Positions 12,233 through 23,400 of a DNA stretch of 64,000 nucleotides are shown here, in pieces. Source of the stretch: Ctena decussata (taxonomy: Eukaryota; Mollusca; Bivalvia; Lucinida; Lucinidae). The notes under the pieces were generated by a model, which was not told the DNA's origin, made no database searches, and saw only the letters and a program-made list of their open reading frames with translations. A program made the position numbers and the translations under genes. The stretch is from NCBI GenBank assembly GCA_963989385.1, contig OZ022503.1:88199138-88263137 (forward strand), in the 5' to 3' direction. Every line of letters starts with the position of its first letter. The first letter of the stretch is position 1.

Positions 12233-12458
12233 GAGCCGCAACACGAGAAAACCAACAAAGTGATTGTGTGCCCAGTGCAGACTCAGATCAGCCTGGGCAT
12301 CCACCCAGTTTGATCCGACTCTTTGTTAAGTGCTCAAAGAGTAGCTAAGGGTCTAAGCTACCTCCATGGGGACAGCGAAGACTGGGCAGATGCCCAGGCT
12401 GATCTGAGTCTGCGCTGGGCGCACAACCTCATTGTTGGTTTTCTTGTGTCGCGGCTCA
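12233..12458 (+). repeat. Palindromic MITE family A
   Basis: gagccgcaacacgagaaaac at left and ttttcttgtgtcgcggctc at right are near-perfect inverted repeats. It lies just after the CPSF1 poly(A) candidate. Confidence 0.85.
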
Positions 12459-12710
12459 AATTAGTGTGCCAAGGTAATGATACATTGAACTACTATTTAG
12501 GGCAAGACAGAAATGATCTTAGAATTGTCTTCAAATACTCAACTTAGGTTTGCCTCTGAGGTATTATTTCCTTGTGTTCTCCTAGTTGAAAGTAGTTATC
12601 AATGTTTCACTGACTGACCGAGAGACTGACAGAAAGTAAAGCTGCCAGATGGTGTTTGTCATTTCATGTATGAATCTAAACATGACCAGAAGTGTACTTC
12701 GACCATTAAA

Positions 12711-12948
12711 TGAGCCGCGATACGAGAAAACCAAAAAAGTGGTTGTGCGCAAAGCGCAGACTTAGATCAGACTGGGCATCCGTCCAGTCTGATCAGAGTC
12801 TTCGCTGTCTGCATGGAGGTAGCTTAGACCCTTAGCTACCCTTTAAGTGCTAAGCTAAGAGTCTGAGCGGACTAGGCGGATGCCAAGGCTGATCTGAGTT
12901 TGCACTGGGCGCACATCCACTTTGTTGGTTTTCTCGTGTTGCGGCTCA
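12711..12948 (+). repeat. Palindromic MITE family A, best full-length copy
   Basis: Ends tgagccgcgatacgagaaaa / ttttctcgtgttgcggctca. The arms stay complementary inward through gcgcaaagcgcagactta, cagtctgatcagagtcttcg and catggaggtagctta, so nearly the whole 238 bp can fold on itself. No coding capacity. Confidence 0.88.
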
Positions 12949-14443
12949 AATTAAGACTTCTATCATCATTTCTGTGCAAGAATGGTATTCATTGTTCATT
13001 TTGACTGCAGCACCGATTGCAGAAATCATAAATTCATGTTTACACAAGTCAGTGAAACTGAAGTTGTTGTCTCCTTTCTTCAAGAGTAGAGATGTAATGA
13101 CATATGATTAGAATGCCTTGAAAAATTGTAGTTGGATCTCAGTAGAATTATAATGAGATTTCACTGTATGTGTTTTTCAATAACTCTTATGAGATACCTA
13201 AGTATGTTTTGTGAAAAAAGTCATCAACAAACTACCATCGAATAGTTTTGCTAGTACATGTATGTTCACTCTTGTTATATGTTTAAATGTGAAATTTAAT
13301 TTTTGATAAGCTGTTATGGAATGATGTACATGTATAAGAAAGTGGAAAATGTGTCATTTTCACTACCTGTGGTTGTTTTGTGTTATTGTTGTAATATGTT
13401 GAATATGGACAATACATGCACATGAAACCTTTGCAGACTTATTTTTTGAAACCTCTGTGTTAAAGAAGAGTGAAAGTTTATGCTAGGCTTGTTTATCTCC
13501 TTACTGGTGTGGATTTCATCAAAACTCTGGATGAAAATCAGGTCATGAAAATCAGGTCATTCCCTCATTTCTCCACTTAGTAAGAATCTCTGCAAAGGCC
13601 AGTCTAAGGATTTTCCAAAACATTAGGTTAAAGAATTTAAACATTTATCAAATTTTATCCCTTGGGCTGTTCTACATTTATTTGGCTATAAAACAGTGAA
13701 GATTTACTCAACAATTCACTGCTAGAGCTGATCTATTTCTTAACGCATTGCATTCTGGGTATTGTTTTGTCGTCTGCTGAAATTGTCATCTGCATCAAAA
13801 ATCAAGAATATTTTGACAATATTGGTCTAACTCTTTTAGAAATGATGTCTAGGCAGCAAACAGTTTGGATCTCAGATCAGGCCCCACGTTTGTGGGGCCT
13901 GATCTGGATCCAAATTGTTCGCCCAGATACCCCAAATGGAATGGGTTAACTGAGAACCATAACATTTAGCTAAGCCTCACATCTGTGTGTACTGTGTAGG
14001 AAATTTAAGGGTAATGCATAGTGCAACTCTAGTGACAATTAAAACTTTGTAACCTCCTTAGCCTAGTTGTTCCAGGCCATCTGAACATTATAGAAAAGCT
14101 CCCATTAAGATTTAACTTCTAATAAAAAATAATAATACAGCAAATGGGTGTTTTTAATACATTTTTGCCTTGTTGAATGCATACTTGGCCTCAAACGTCA
14201 AATGCTAGGCCAAATACAGAGTCATAAAGGAGCATGCAGGTTCAGTAAGGATAAAAAGGTCCATTATAAACCAAACTAAATAACTACATGTTTACAAATC
14301 TTAATATATGTACATTATAGCATCAACATTATTTTATAATTGTCAATCTCTAAAACACAGCTGACACTAATCAGTGCAGGAGTATTTAAAAATGTCTCCC
14401 ATTGCCCAAACTGTGGATATGTAGGTTAGAAGAAGTCCTAATA
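12949..14443. other. Intergenic stretch between CPSF1 and CTU2
   Basis: AT-rich, many stops in all frames. Apart from the family D MITE at 13742-13949 I see no gene, RNA or further repeat here. Confidence 0.5.
13742..13949 (+). repeat. Foldback MITE family D, copy 1
   Basis: Contains cattctgggtattgttttgt, a central palindrome (cagatcaggccccacg / cgtggggcctgatctg type) and ends aaatggaatgggtta. A full inverted copy lies at 42505-42731 and a shorter direct one at 52911-53076. Intergenic. Confidence 0.8.
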
Positions 14444-15377
14444 TACTGAACAAAAATAAAAACTTGACGGTTTTTATTTCTCAATTCCGGCCAACCTAGC
14501 AAGTATGCAATGCAGGTATGGATGTTTTCGCATTGGACAGACGTCTGATTATTTAAATCATGAAAACATACTGGTTAATTTTTGTCCTATCCAGAGTTAG
14601 CTCACTTATTCCTATTTTAATAATTCTGACCAGAACATTATTTTGCGCATGCGCAAAAGAAAGTTTTCTTGTACGCAATAAACAGTAAATCCAGTACGCA
14701 CAGAAAACACTTTAAACGCTTATGTTTATTGTAATCACAACCTGAAAATACCATTTAAAGATTCAAAACTTTCAGATTATCTCCCTTTGAATTAAACATA
14801 TAGAGATTTTTGAGACGCTGTATTTTCTATACCAGTGCGTCTTTTTTATTATTCTCTCCGAGGTTTGTGTGATTGTCTTGCAAACTCAATGTCTTAATAA
14901 CTAAATTTAGTAGAAAGCCATTCCTTAAACTGCCATAAAGACTTTAATGTGTAATGGGAATTCCATTGAAACTGAATTTCTGACTTCATAATGGCATGGA
15001 CTGAGGGTTTTCGTCTGGTCCTCACGGCCTCCTAGTGGACCGTGTATCGGCATAATTTTAGCTAATGAGTCCATACAGATTGGATTTAATAATGGAAAGG
15101 CATTGCCAACAGAATTTGTATCATTCGTCAGACTTTAACATTGTTAATTTTAAATTCGGCAATTGTTTGGTTTTGAGCATAGAAAACAGAAAAGTACCCT
15201 TGTGACGTTTACAATAGCCTCAATATTGCTGTATCTTAAGACGCTTGAATTTCATGTGACTATGATATCACAAAATGATTACTTTTTCTTAAATGAAAAT
15301 AATTTTTATGTCTCACCTTTTCCCGACTACCGTAGGATGAAAAATAGCGACTGTCAAGTTTTTATTTTTGCTAAGTA
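14444..15377 (+). mobile_element. Non-autonomous Tc1/mariner-like TIR element (934 bp)
   Basis: Terminal inverted repeats: left tactgaacaaaaataaaaac, right (reverse complement) tacttagcaaaaataaaaac, continuing as ttgac in both. Both ends are flanked by TA (14442-14443 and 15378-15379), the target duplication of Tc1/mariner elements. The interior has no recognisable transposase. Confidence 0.65.
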
Positions 15378-15477
15378 TACATTTAGCTCTGAATCACTCA
15401 CCAAGCACAAAGTAGAGATTTTTGGTAGGGACTTGAGAAAGTAATTCGTTGCCATCATGACCTAAAGTAAGGTAAAG

Positions 15478-15720
15478 GATTCTCGTAGCCTAGTGGCCAC
15501 TGGGGCAGTGGGTTATTAGAGGCCCAAGATATCTTATGCACAGCATATAAGAGGTGGAGCCCATCCCTCTCCTTTCACTGCCTTTATCTGTCCCTGATTA
15601 AAAAAAGGTACCCATTTTCGCTGGGCTGACAGAGAGTTGACCCAATGTGGATTTAAATCCAGGAACTTCTGCACCATAGCCACTTGAAATCTGATGGTCT
15701 TGGAAGCTAAGGTAAATTGA
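15478..15720 (-). repeat. tRNA-derived SINE, copy 1 (degenerate)
   Basis: Shares cgtagcctagtggcc, ggtggagcccatccctctcc and aaaggtacccatttt with 37932-38205; the tRNA-like head lies at the right end, so the element reads on the minus strand. Confidence 0.65.
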
Positions 15721-16162
15721 AATCTGCAAAAGGAAAGTTTGTCAATGTGATCTTTGATTACCTACTTTCGTAAGTGATCAAATGCATGCACAGATGAGCT
15801 CTAGTGTCCCATTTTACAGAAGCCAAAGATATAAAACTAAATTGTCCACCTGTTTTGAATTTCATTAGATGCAGGTCACTTTGCAACATGACCTTGTTTT
15901 ATGGCCAATAAAGTGCACAGATGGAATATGGAGGGTGCAGGGCCAACACAAGCCAAAATATTGTAAAATTGCTTGTCTCTCAATTTCAAGAAAGTAACAT
16001 ATAATCTAGTTACAGCATAAATGACCAGCAATCATATGCATACTAGAAAAAATTTAGTGGACCTAAGACCTTTAGAACCAAGATATCAGCAGTACAGAGT
16101 GCAGTCCACAGAAGAAACCCCTAGAATCCATTGTTGCCTTTCAATATACCCTCTATAGTGAG

Positions 16163-16260
16163 TCACCACCCTTGTAGCTCAGTGGTTATGGTGTCCCTTT
16201 AAAGGTTAAAGGTCACAGGATTTAATCCCAGCCACGCCATCCAAAGGCAGAAAAGACTGT
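16163..16260 (+). repeat. tRNA-derived SINE-like fragment
   Basis: cccttgtagctcagtggtta (A-box-like), then a B-box-like ggatttaatccc. Not a functional tRNA by inspection. Rest of 15721-17000: nothing else recognised. Confidence 0.5.
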
Positions 16261-17044
16261 TTACTGGGGCTTTCATGATAAAGGTAATTCTGGGAGATAG
16301 AGTCAGGAAAGTATCCATTACTTTACTTATTATGTTGAAAAGCCTCTATTAAGATATGGCTGTCTTACAAAATAATTGCCATTCTTTACATACGGTAGCA
16401 TGGTCAACAAATTTCTTACATGGAAGGTGTACTGACAGAGAATTGCTGATAAGCAGGCTTGTTCCTGGATTAAATTCCATGTTTCCTCTTATTGCAGTTT
16501 ACTGAGATTGCCTTGGAAACCTGTTGCTGTCATTTTTGTTGACAGACAGCAGTGATGTAGACTGTCATCTGCAAATTATCTTACAAAAGAGTGACTACTG
16601 TCTGAAAGGTTATTTCTATAAGTTAAGTACAGGTACAGGCTGAGAATTTTGTGGAGACTGGGAGTGGTCATTAGGACTGACTTCTGTTTTGAAAGAGGTC
16701 AGCTTACTGCGTTTCTCCAGAATGCATACTGCTGAGGATGGCATCCCCTTCCAGTGAGTATCACGCCAGTGTCCAAAAGCAGCTTCTTTGCTTCTTTGTC
16801 ATTTGTTTAGAACACTGGCCTGGGACACCTAAAAATAGTAAGACTTAGTCTGTTTTAGTCCTGTCTGTACACCTAGCAAACCTGCTGTGGACTCTGATCC
16901 TTCTGCCACAGTCAAATATGGGCTACCTGTTGTGACTGGCATATAATTTTGAAAACTGACAGCCAAACCCCATTTTTTAGTTCAAGCTATATTATGTACC
17001 ATGGCGTTTTTTATAAATAAAATTACTGCTTTATAAATTGCTGC

Positions 17045-17220
17045 ATGGCCTGTATATGGTGAGGCAGCTGGCCCACTAATCTAGCAGTCCCAGGTTTGAG
17101 ACCTTGCTGGAGGTGGGAATCTTTTCAATCATAGATAGGGTTCCATTGCACACAGCTTTTCATTATCACCCACTCATCGTCCTGATATGACTGAAATATT
17201 GCTAAAAAGGACATAAAATC
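17045..17220 (+). repeat. SINE body upstream of CTU2
   Basis: cccactaatctagcagtccc, a diverged B box, then ttgcacacagcttttcatta, cgtcctgatatgactgaaat and a terminal caagtaatcaatca. The same tail motifs occur near 36360-36450. Confidence 0.6.
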
Positions 17221-17401
17221 GCAAGTAATCAATCAGATTCCATGTACGTAGTGAGCCCTACATGGGTTGGTATTCTTTGAGGTATTGATAGAGGTGCCGA
17301 GTTTTATCCTCTTTTTTCGGTATTTAGAATGACCGGGCATGTGTTTTGTCAACAAAACTTGACACAACTAAATATTCTTCACGAACGTACGATCTTCTAT
17401 C

Positions 17402-17457
17402 ATGTGCAGTGTTCAAGACGGAGACGTCCCTTTACAGAAGGGACCGGTGTCTAAGAG
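17402..17457 (+). CDS. CTU2: CTU2 exon 1 (start codon)
   Basis: ATG TGC AGT GTT opens an 18-codon segment plus two bases, MCSVQDGDVPLQKGPVSK, ending at GT (17458). The leftover AG plus the first base C of exon 2 makes a Ser codon and leads directly into the cysteine motif. The MCSV start agrees with CTU2 proteins as I recall them. The 150 bases upstream show no clear TATA box. Confidence 0.85.
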
Positions 17458-20400
17458 GTATCCTGTAATTTGTATCTTTCATGCTAGTCTCATTAAATGT
17501 TTTGTCATTAATTTGTTGATTCGTGCGCTGTGCTAGTACAGAACTAGTTGCCGAATAATTATTTGTAGAGTTAGAATTACGGACAACTCGCCCCAAAGAC
17601 AACTCGCCCCAAGACAACTCGCCCTACAAAAATCTCGCCCCAAGACAACTCGCCCCACCTTCAGGTGACAACTCGCCCCACATTCTGAGACAACTCGCCC
17701 CAAAGACAACTCGCCCCAAGACTACTCGCCTCACATTCTGGGAGGTTGACAAAACACGGAACTTTCACTGATTCACGGAATTACGGAAAGTTCCGTTATT
17801 ACGGAAATGTCCGTAGTATTGTTGACAAAACACGGATAAATCCGTGCATTGTTTAAATAAATCATGGAAAGTAGCGGACTACCTAGACGGAGAACGAATG
17901 CCACTATAACGGACGTTTGCCGGCATGGTTCGCAGAATTATGAAAGGTCCGAAAGTTACGGATATGTCCCTAGCACTGTTGACAAAACATGGAATTTTTG
18001 GTGTTTCTAACAAAACACGGATGTTTTATACTTAGACTCACATGAAATACAGTACTTACGTTTTAATTTGTGCATTGTTAATAAAGCACTAAAAACAGCG
18101 CTCTTCTTACGGAGAAGGAATGCTATGGAAGCGGACGTTTTTTTTGTGGGAGACGTTAATAACATTAAAAACGCTAACGTTATCCTAACAACAGCATGCA
18201 ATAATTAGAATGAAATAAAATGGAATTTAAAATAGATGTACCATCCTCAGAAGAGCCAGTAGCGACAAGTGTCAAAGTTCATAGCATCCCCAGCTGTCAG
18301 CTCTGGTTTCATCCAGAATGCTAAGAAAAAAAACTGAACGCACGCCAGCTTAAAAAATCGAGAACAGTCAAATGTCTAGAGTGCAGATCAAAATAAATAA
18401 ACAATAGTAATTAAAATATTTAATAACATAAATAATTTTCTTACTGTATGCTTTGGTTTTATTTAATACCAAGGCCATGTGTAACGGAATTTTCCGTGAA
18501 TGTCTGTAAAATATCGCATTCTTCCCGGAACTATCACAGATTTACGGAACCTTCATTGATTCATGGTCGTATTACATTTTCACGGAATAATCACGGATTC
18601 ACGGAACTTTCAGTGACTCATTAGCAATAATGGATTTTTTCTTCAGGCAACTAGATCTGTCACGGATCCATGGAATTAACATGGATTCACGGAACTGTTA
18701 CAGATCCTTGGACATCTTATTGGGCTTTCACGGAACTTTCAAGGATTTCACTATTGAAATCAAGCATGATCACGGAACTATTATGGATTCACGGAACTTC
18801 CACAGAATTACAGAAACATTACGGAACTTTCACGGAACATTCTCAGAACTTTCTGGGACACTTCAGTACCTCCTCCAATCAAAATCTAGCTACAACTGCT
18901 TAGATAATACTAGAATACCTTTCAAAATATGCCAAACTACCGAAGAATAACGAATACATGTCAAAACCGGAAGCATTTTATGAATAATTTTCGTTTTCCG
19001 TGATTTCCGTAATTGCGTGACATTTCCGTGGTTTGTCATGGGCGCACATTCTGAGACCACTCGCCCTTCTAATTACCTGGGGTAATGATCAGAAAATGAT
19101 CGTCTTCAGTATTGAGAGACAGAAAGATAAAGAATTCTGCACCGGACAACGCCCCCCCCCCCCCCCCCCCCCCTTTCAGAAGGGATCTCACCAAAAGCTC
19201 AAAAGACAGCTTGTCCTACCTCATAAATCTGTCAAAACCCTGTCCCGCTAGGCACTAAAGGGGACAACGATTGCTAATAAGCATTAATGAATGTCTGTAG
19301 CATGCCTCACAGCCACAGTTTGATAACAATTACGCTTCAAATAACAGTGTAATTATTGTAACGTGGGCAGACCTGCAAACAAACACCGTCAGTGGAAAAG
19401 CATGCTCACCCACCAAGGGCGGTTTATTTGCTTACATACCCCAACATTTACTCGATCACAAACTACCGAGTTTGTAATTTGCATATCTATTTATATCCGT
19501 GACCTTATACCGTCACATTACTTCCCCCTCCGAGAAGTCTCGTCCCGAGACTTGGCCTGGGAATGACATGGGTAAGGCAACTCCGGTCTGGCAGTTGACC
19601 TTATCCCACCGCTGCCACCAAATGTAACGTGGGCGGACCTGCAAACAAACACCGTCAGTGGAAAAGCATGCTCACCCACCAAGGGCGGTTTATTTGCTTA
19701 CATACCCCAACATTTACTCGATCACAAACTACCGAGTTTGTAATTTGCATATCTATTTATATCCGTGACCTTATACCGTCACATTATCAACATAAAAGCG
19801 ATCAAGTCATTTCAACTATGAACAGCTTAACTTTACTGGTAATTTGTTAATGTCTGTGGGTGCACTAGCATGACCAGAGACCTTCTGATCTTTCCAACAT
19901 ATTACAAAGAGAAATAACTTTTATGACTTCTTATTTGCTTCCCCGAGCAAAGAAGCCCTTTAGATTCGGGGCTACTTTTAAAAGAAATAATTTGCTCCCT
20001 GAAGGAGCAGATTCTTATCTTTTAAAGAAGCTCCATATGAAATGGGAGACAAATATTCTTAGTAAGAATTACCTCCCCTGGAAGTGTTCTCATTCACCAT
20101 TATGTTTATCTCTTTCAGCATTGGAAGAACCTGTATGAAATGCAAGGAAGAAAAGGCAATACTCATTACCCGCATGAATGATGCTTTCTGCAGGTAGGTT
20201 TTTGTTATGCCAGAGCACCCCTGATAAGCAAACTATAAAGGGGTGAATGTTGGTAATTTGGATTAGAACAACTTATCTCTGCTATAGTTCTATAATACAG
20301 TACTTTTACCATCTTTGAATTTAGACAAACTCCCTGGCCCTGTCAGCTGCTTTTTGTCCCCTGCCTTTTCAAAGAAAAGAGGAGGGACAAGTTTTCGGCA

Positions 20401-23400
20401 TTCCGTCCTTCCGTCTTACCGTCCCCCTAAAGTAGTAGGTACCTTGTGTGCGCAACTCCTCCTACAGTTTTATGCCGATTATTGCGAAACTTTACAGATG
20501 TTTTTGTCATGATCTGAAGATATGCATGTGGTTTTGATATAATCCTGAAATTATTTTTTGTCACTTTTTCCACAAGTTGAACTTAGTCATTTTTTAGGCG
20601 TTTTTTACTATCAAAGTGACTAGATAGTGGGTACCTTGTGTGCGCAACTCCTCCAACAGTTTTATGCTGATGCCTTTGAAACTTCACAGGTGTTTTGGTC
20701 GTGGTCTGAAGATATGCATGTGGTTTGGATATAATCCTCACATTATTTTTTGTTACTTTTTCCATAAGTTGAACTTAGTCATTTTTTGGGCGTTTTTACT
20801 ATCATAGTGACTAGATAGTGGGTACCTTGTGTGCGCAACTTTTCCTACAGTTTTATGCCGATTCCTTTGAAACTTCACAGGTATTTTGGTCATGGTCTGA
20901 AGATATGCATGTGGTTTGGATATAATCCTCACATTATTTTTTTATTACTTTTTTCGCAAATTGAACTTAGCCATTTTTCATACATTTTTACTATCAAAGT
21001 GAATAGATAGTGGGTGTTACGCAGAAGGTTTTACACACGGTCGACACGGGTGTAGAGCCTTATGTGTCGCCAGGACGGCGGAGGGTGACTTCCGGTTAAA
21101 GGGTTATCTACCAGTGTATTACACTAACAAGGAAACTCTAACAACGTTAGAATTTTTGAAGTTTATATATAATGTAAATTCTATATACAACGATACAATT
21201 TACAACTGTCACAATTACAATAATATACAACACATATCAGTTCATGTCGCTGGCCCAAGTAAGGTGTTTGTTTCAAATCTGTAATCGATTTGCGTACAAT
21301 ACGCAAATATATTACCGTCTGACGTCAACACCGTACTCGGCTCAGCGCCATGAACTAAAGGAAAACACAAAGAACAAAAAACGTCAGTTTGAGCTCATAC
21401 AAAAAAAACAAGGCCTTATGTTGGTAGACTTCACTTTGTCGCAGGGCTCGGGAAATATTGAAAATTGAATCGGTCCAGCCGATGACGTCATCACCTAACT
21501 TCACTATGCGGGTGCCGGGGGACATATAACGATCTTCGCTGAATACCCCCACCCACTACTGAGAAACCCCATGTTTACATGTTCGTAGCGCTTGTTTAGC
21601 CCTAGATAGACATGTTTGCTGCTTACCTGACACAATGAAAATCAGCGCTGAAGTAGCAATTTAGTCCCTTTGCTCTAACTTATTGTGAAACATGTGCTTT
21701 AAAATACAGAAAAAGAAAGCGAAAGTAGCCTTGCCGGAACCACATGATTCGTCTTGCCGCCGGTTCGTATGGGTCAAAAACTATTGAGCTGGTAACCAAT
21801 ATTTTTATTAGCGTTTTCAGTCGAGTTAATTCCCTTGCCCGTGAAATTTGTTTTTTCTTTCAAAAAGGTACCTTCGGACGAATAAAAAAATACTTATTTG
21901 CGCGAGTACTGACGTTGCCTAAAAACAATAACAAGCCTACAGATAATCAAATCAGGTTTAAGCTTTGTTGTTGTTGTTTTTTTCGCATGTAAAAGTCTTT
22001 AATAATGCTTTCTTTAGAAGTAATCACTGACTACTTTACACGGCCTTTTTTCCCCGAGCGTCGGCCTGTGTATTGTGTATATGAGGTGACCTCAGATTGG
22101 TGACACGTGACATGTGACATGCGCTAATTATCGAAGTCTTCTAAAAACATGTTCACACCTTGGCAAGACAATCGGAGCTGTGATTATCTGTGATAACTTT
22201 TGACACATTGTTGATTAAAATGATGTAAACAACCCAATCAACTTTTAATGCAGTGCCGTAAACATCGACGAAAATAGCCAAAACATCCGCGACAAAGAAA
22301 TATCTGACAGAATAAAAGAAAATACCCTAAGTGTTGGGCAAATATGGGACCGATTTTTTGGGGCTTTGGGCTGTTTCCAATCGGTCCGAATTTCTGAATT
22401 TCGGTCTGGGACCGAAAAAATCCGGTTTTCCGGAGCCCTGCTTTGTCGTTCCCTGGATAATGTCATGGGCCAGTCCATATATCATGAGGAGCACCAACTT
22501 ATATTAACACGTGCACACTTATATACTGGTCGCTTCCTGGATCGTACCAGGGACCAGTCTAAATATAATATGACACACTTTAGTGGACGAACACTGTCCC
22601 ACTTTCACCTCCGCAGTAATTACATCGATTTCGCCAATATTTTGTGCTTCCCGCCTCTGCTAGGAAAACATGCACAAGGGCGTTGTAACTGCTCTACCCG
22701 GGTTGGTATTAACCTGGAGACGTATATCGAATCTCCAGGTGAGACGTGGCTCTAAGCCCTAACAGCTGACTGCCGGACTTGATGTGCCTAAAAATAACGA
22801 ACTTACACTTAATACATTGTAACTACATAATAATAATACGTAAGACTTGGGCCTGTCTTGGAAATACCATACAACGCCCTCGGCGAATGCCGAGCATAAC
22901 GTGCACACGCCAGCCGTGTAACTAGACACGACTCGCGCTCACGATGTAAAGCCAAAAGTGTGCTTACCACTTCCGCCAATGAAGAAACGTAGATCCTACC
23001 ATGCATGTGCGTCGAAGGATCTGACGTCAAACATTGTCAAGAAGTATACTGACGTCAACAGGCACTACCATGACGTACCCCACATAAAACATGAATAATC
23101 TAAACAATGACCTATTTACATTAAATTGATTTACCAAAAATCTAACTCGCATATGTATTAATTCATTTCTTTAAACAAAGCGTATTACCATTTGCCATAG
23201 AATATAATAACTTAATAAGCATTTCTAACACATTTGGGATCATAACGTTTGATCTGACATCATGACGCCAATGATGTTATACCATATGACGTCATCTAGT
23301 GAAGGCAAATCCAACGCATGATGACCAAATGTTACCATTATAACTTATGGAAAAAACCCTTAATGCGGTGCATGCTATGGCGTCAATTGACGTCACGAGT

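Noticed and set aside
15163..15444. 93-codon frame
   Set aside because: It overlaps the right end of the mariner-like element and reads through its terminus; composition looks like AT-rich noise.
19357..19783. Simple tandem duplication
   Set aside because: The tRNA-Leu primer site, polypurine tract, TG...CA ends and flanking duplication identify an LTR element instead.
22366..22755. 129-codon frame
   Set aside because: It spans the right end of the hAT copy and the surrounding LTR, so it is formed by an insertion junction; no domain recognised.
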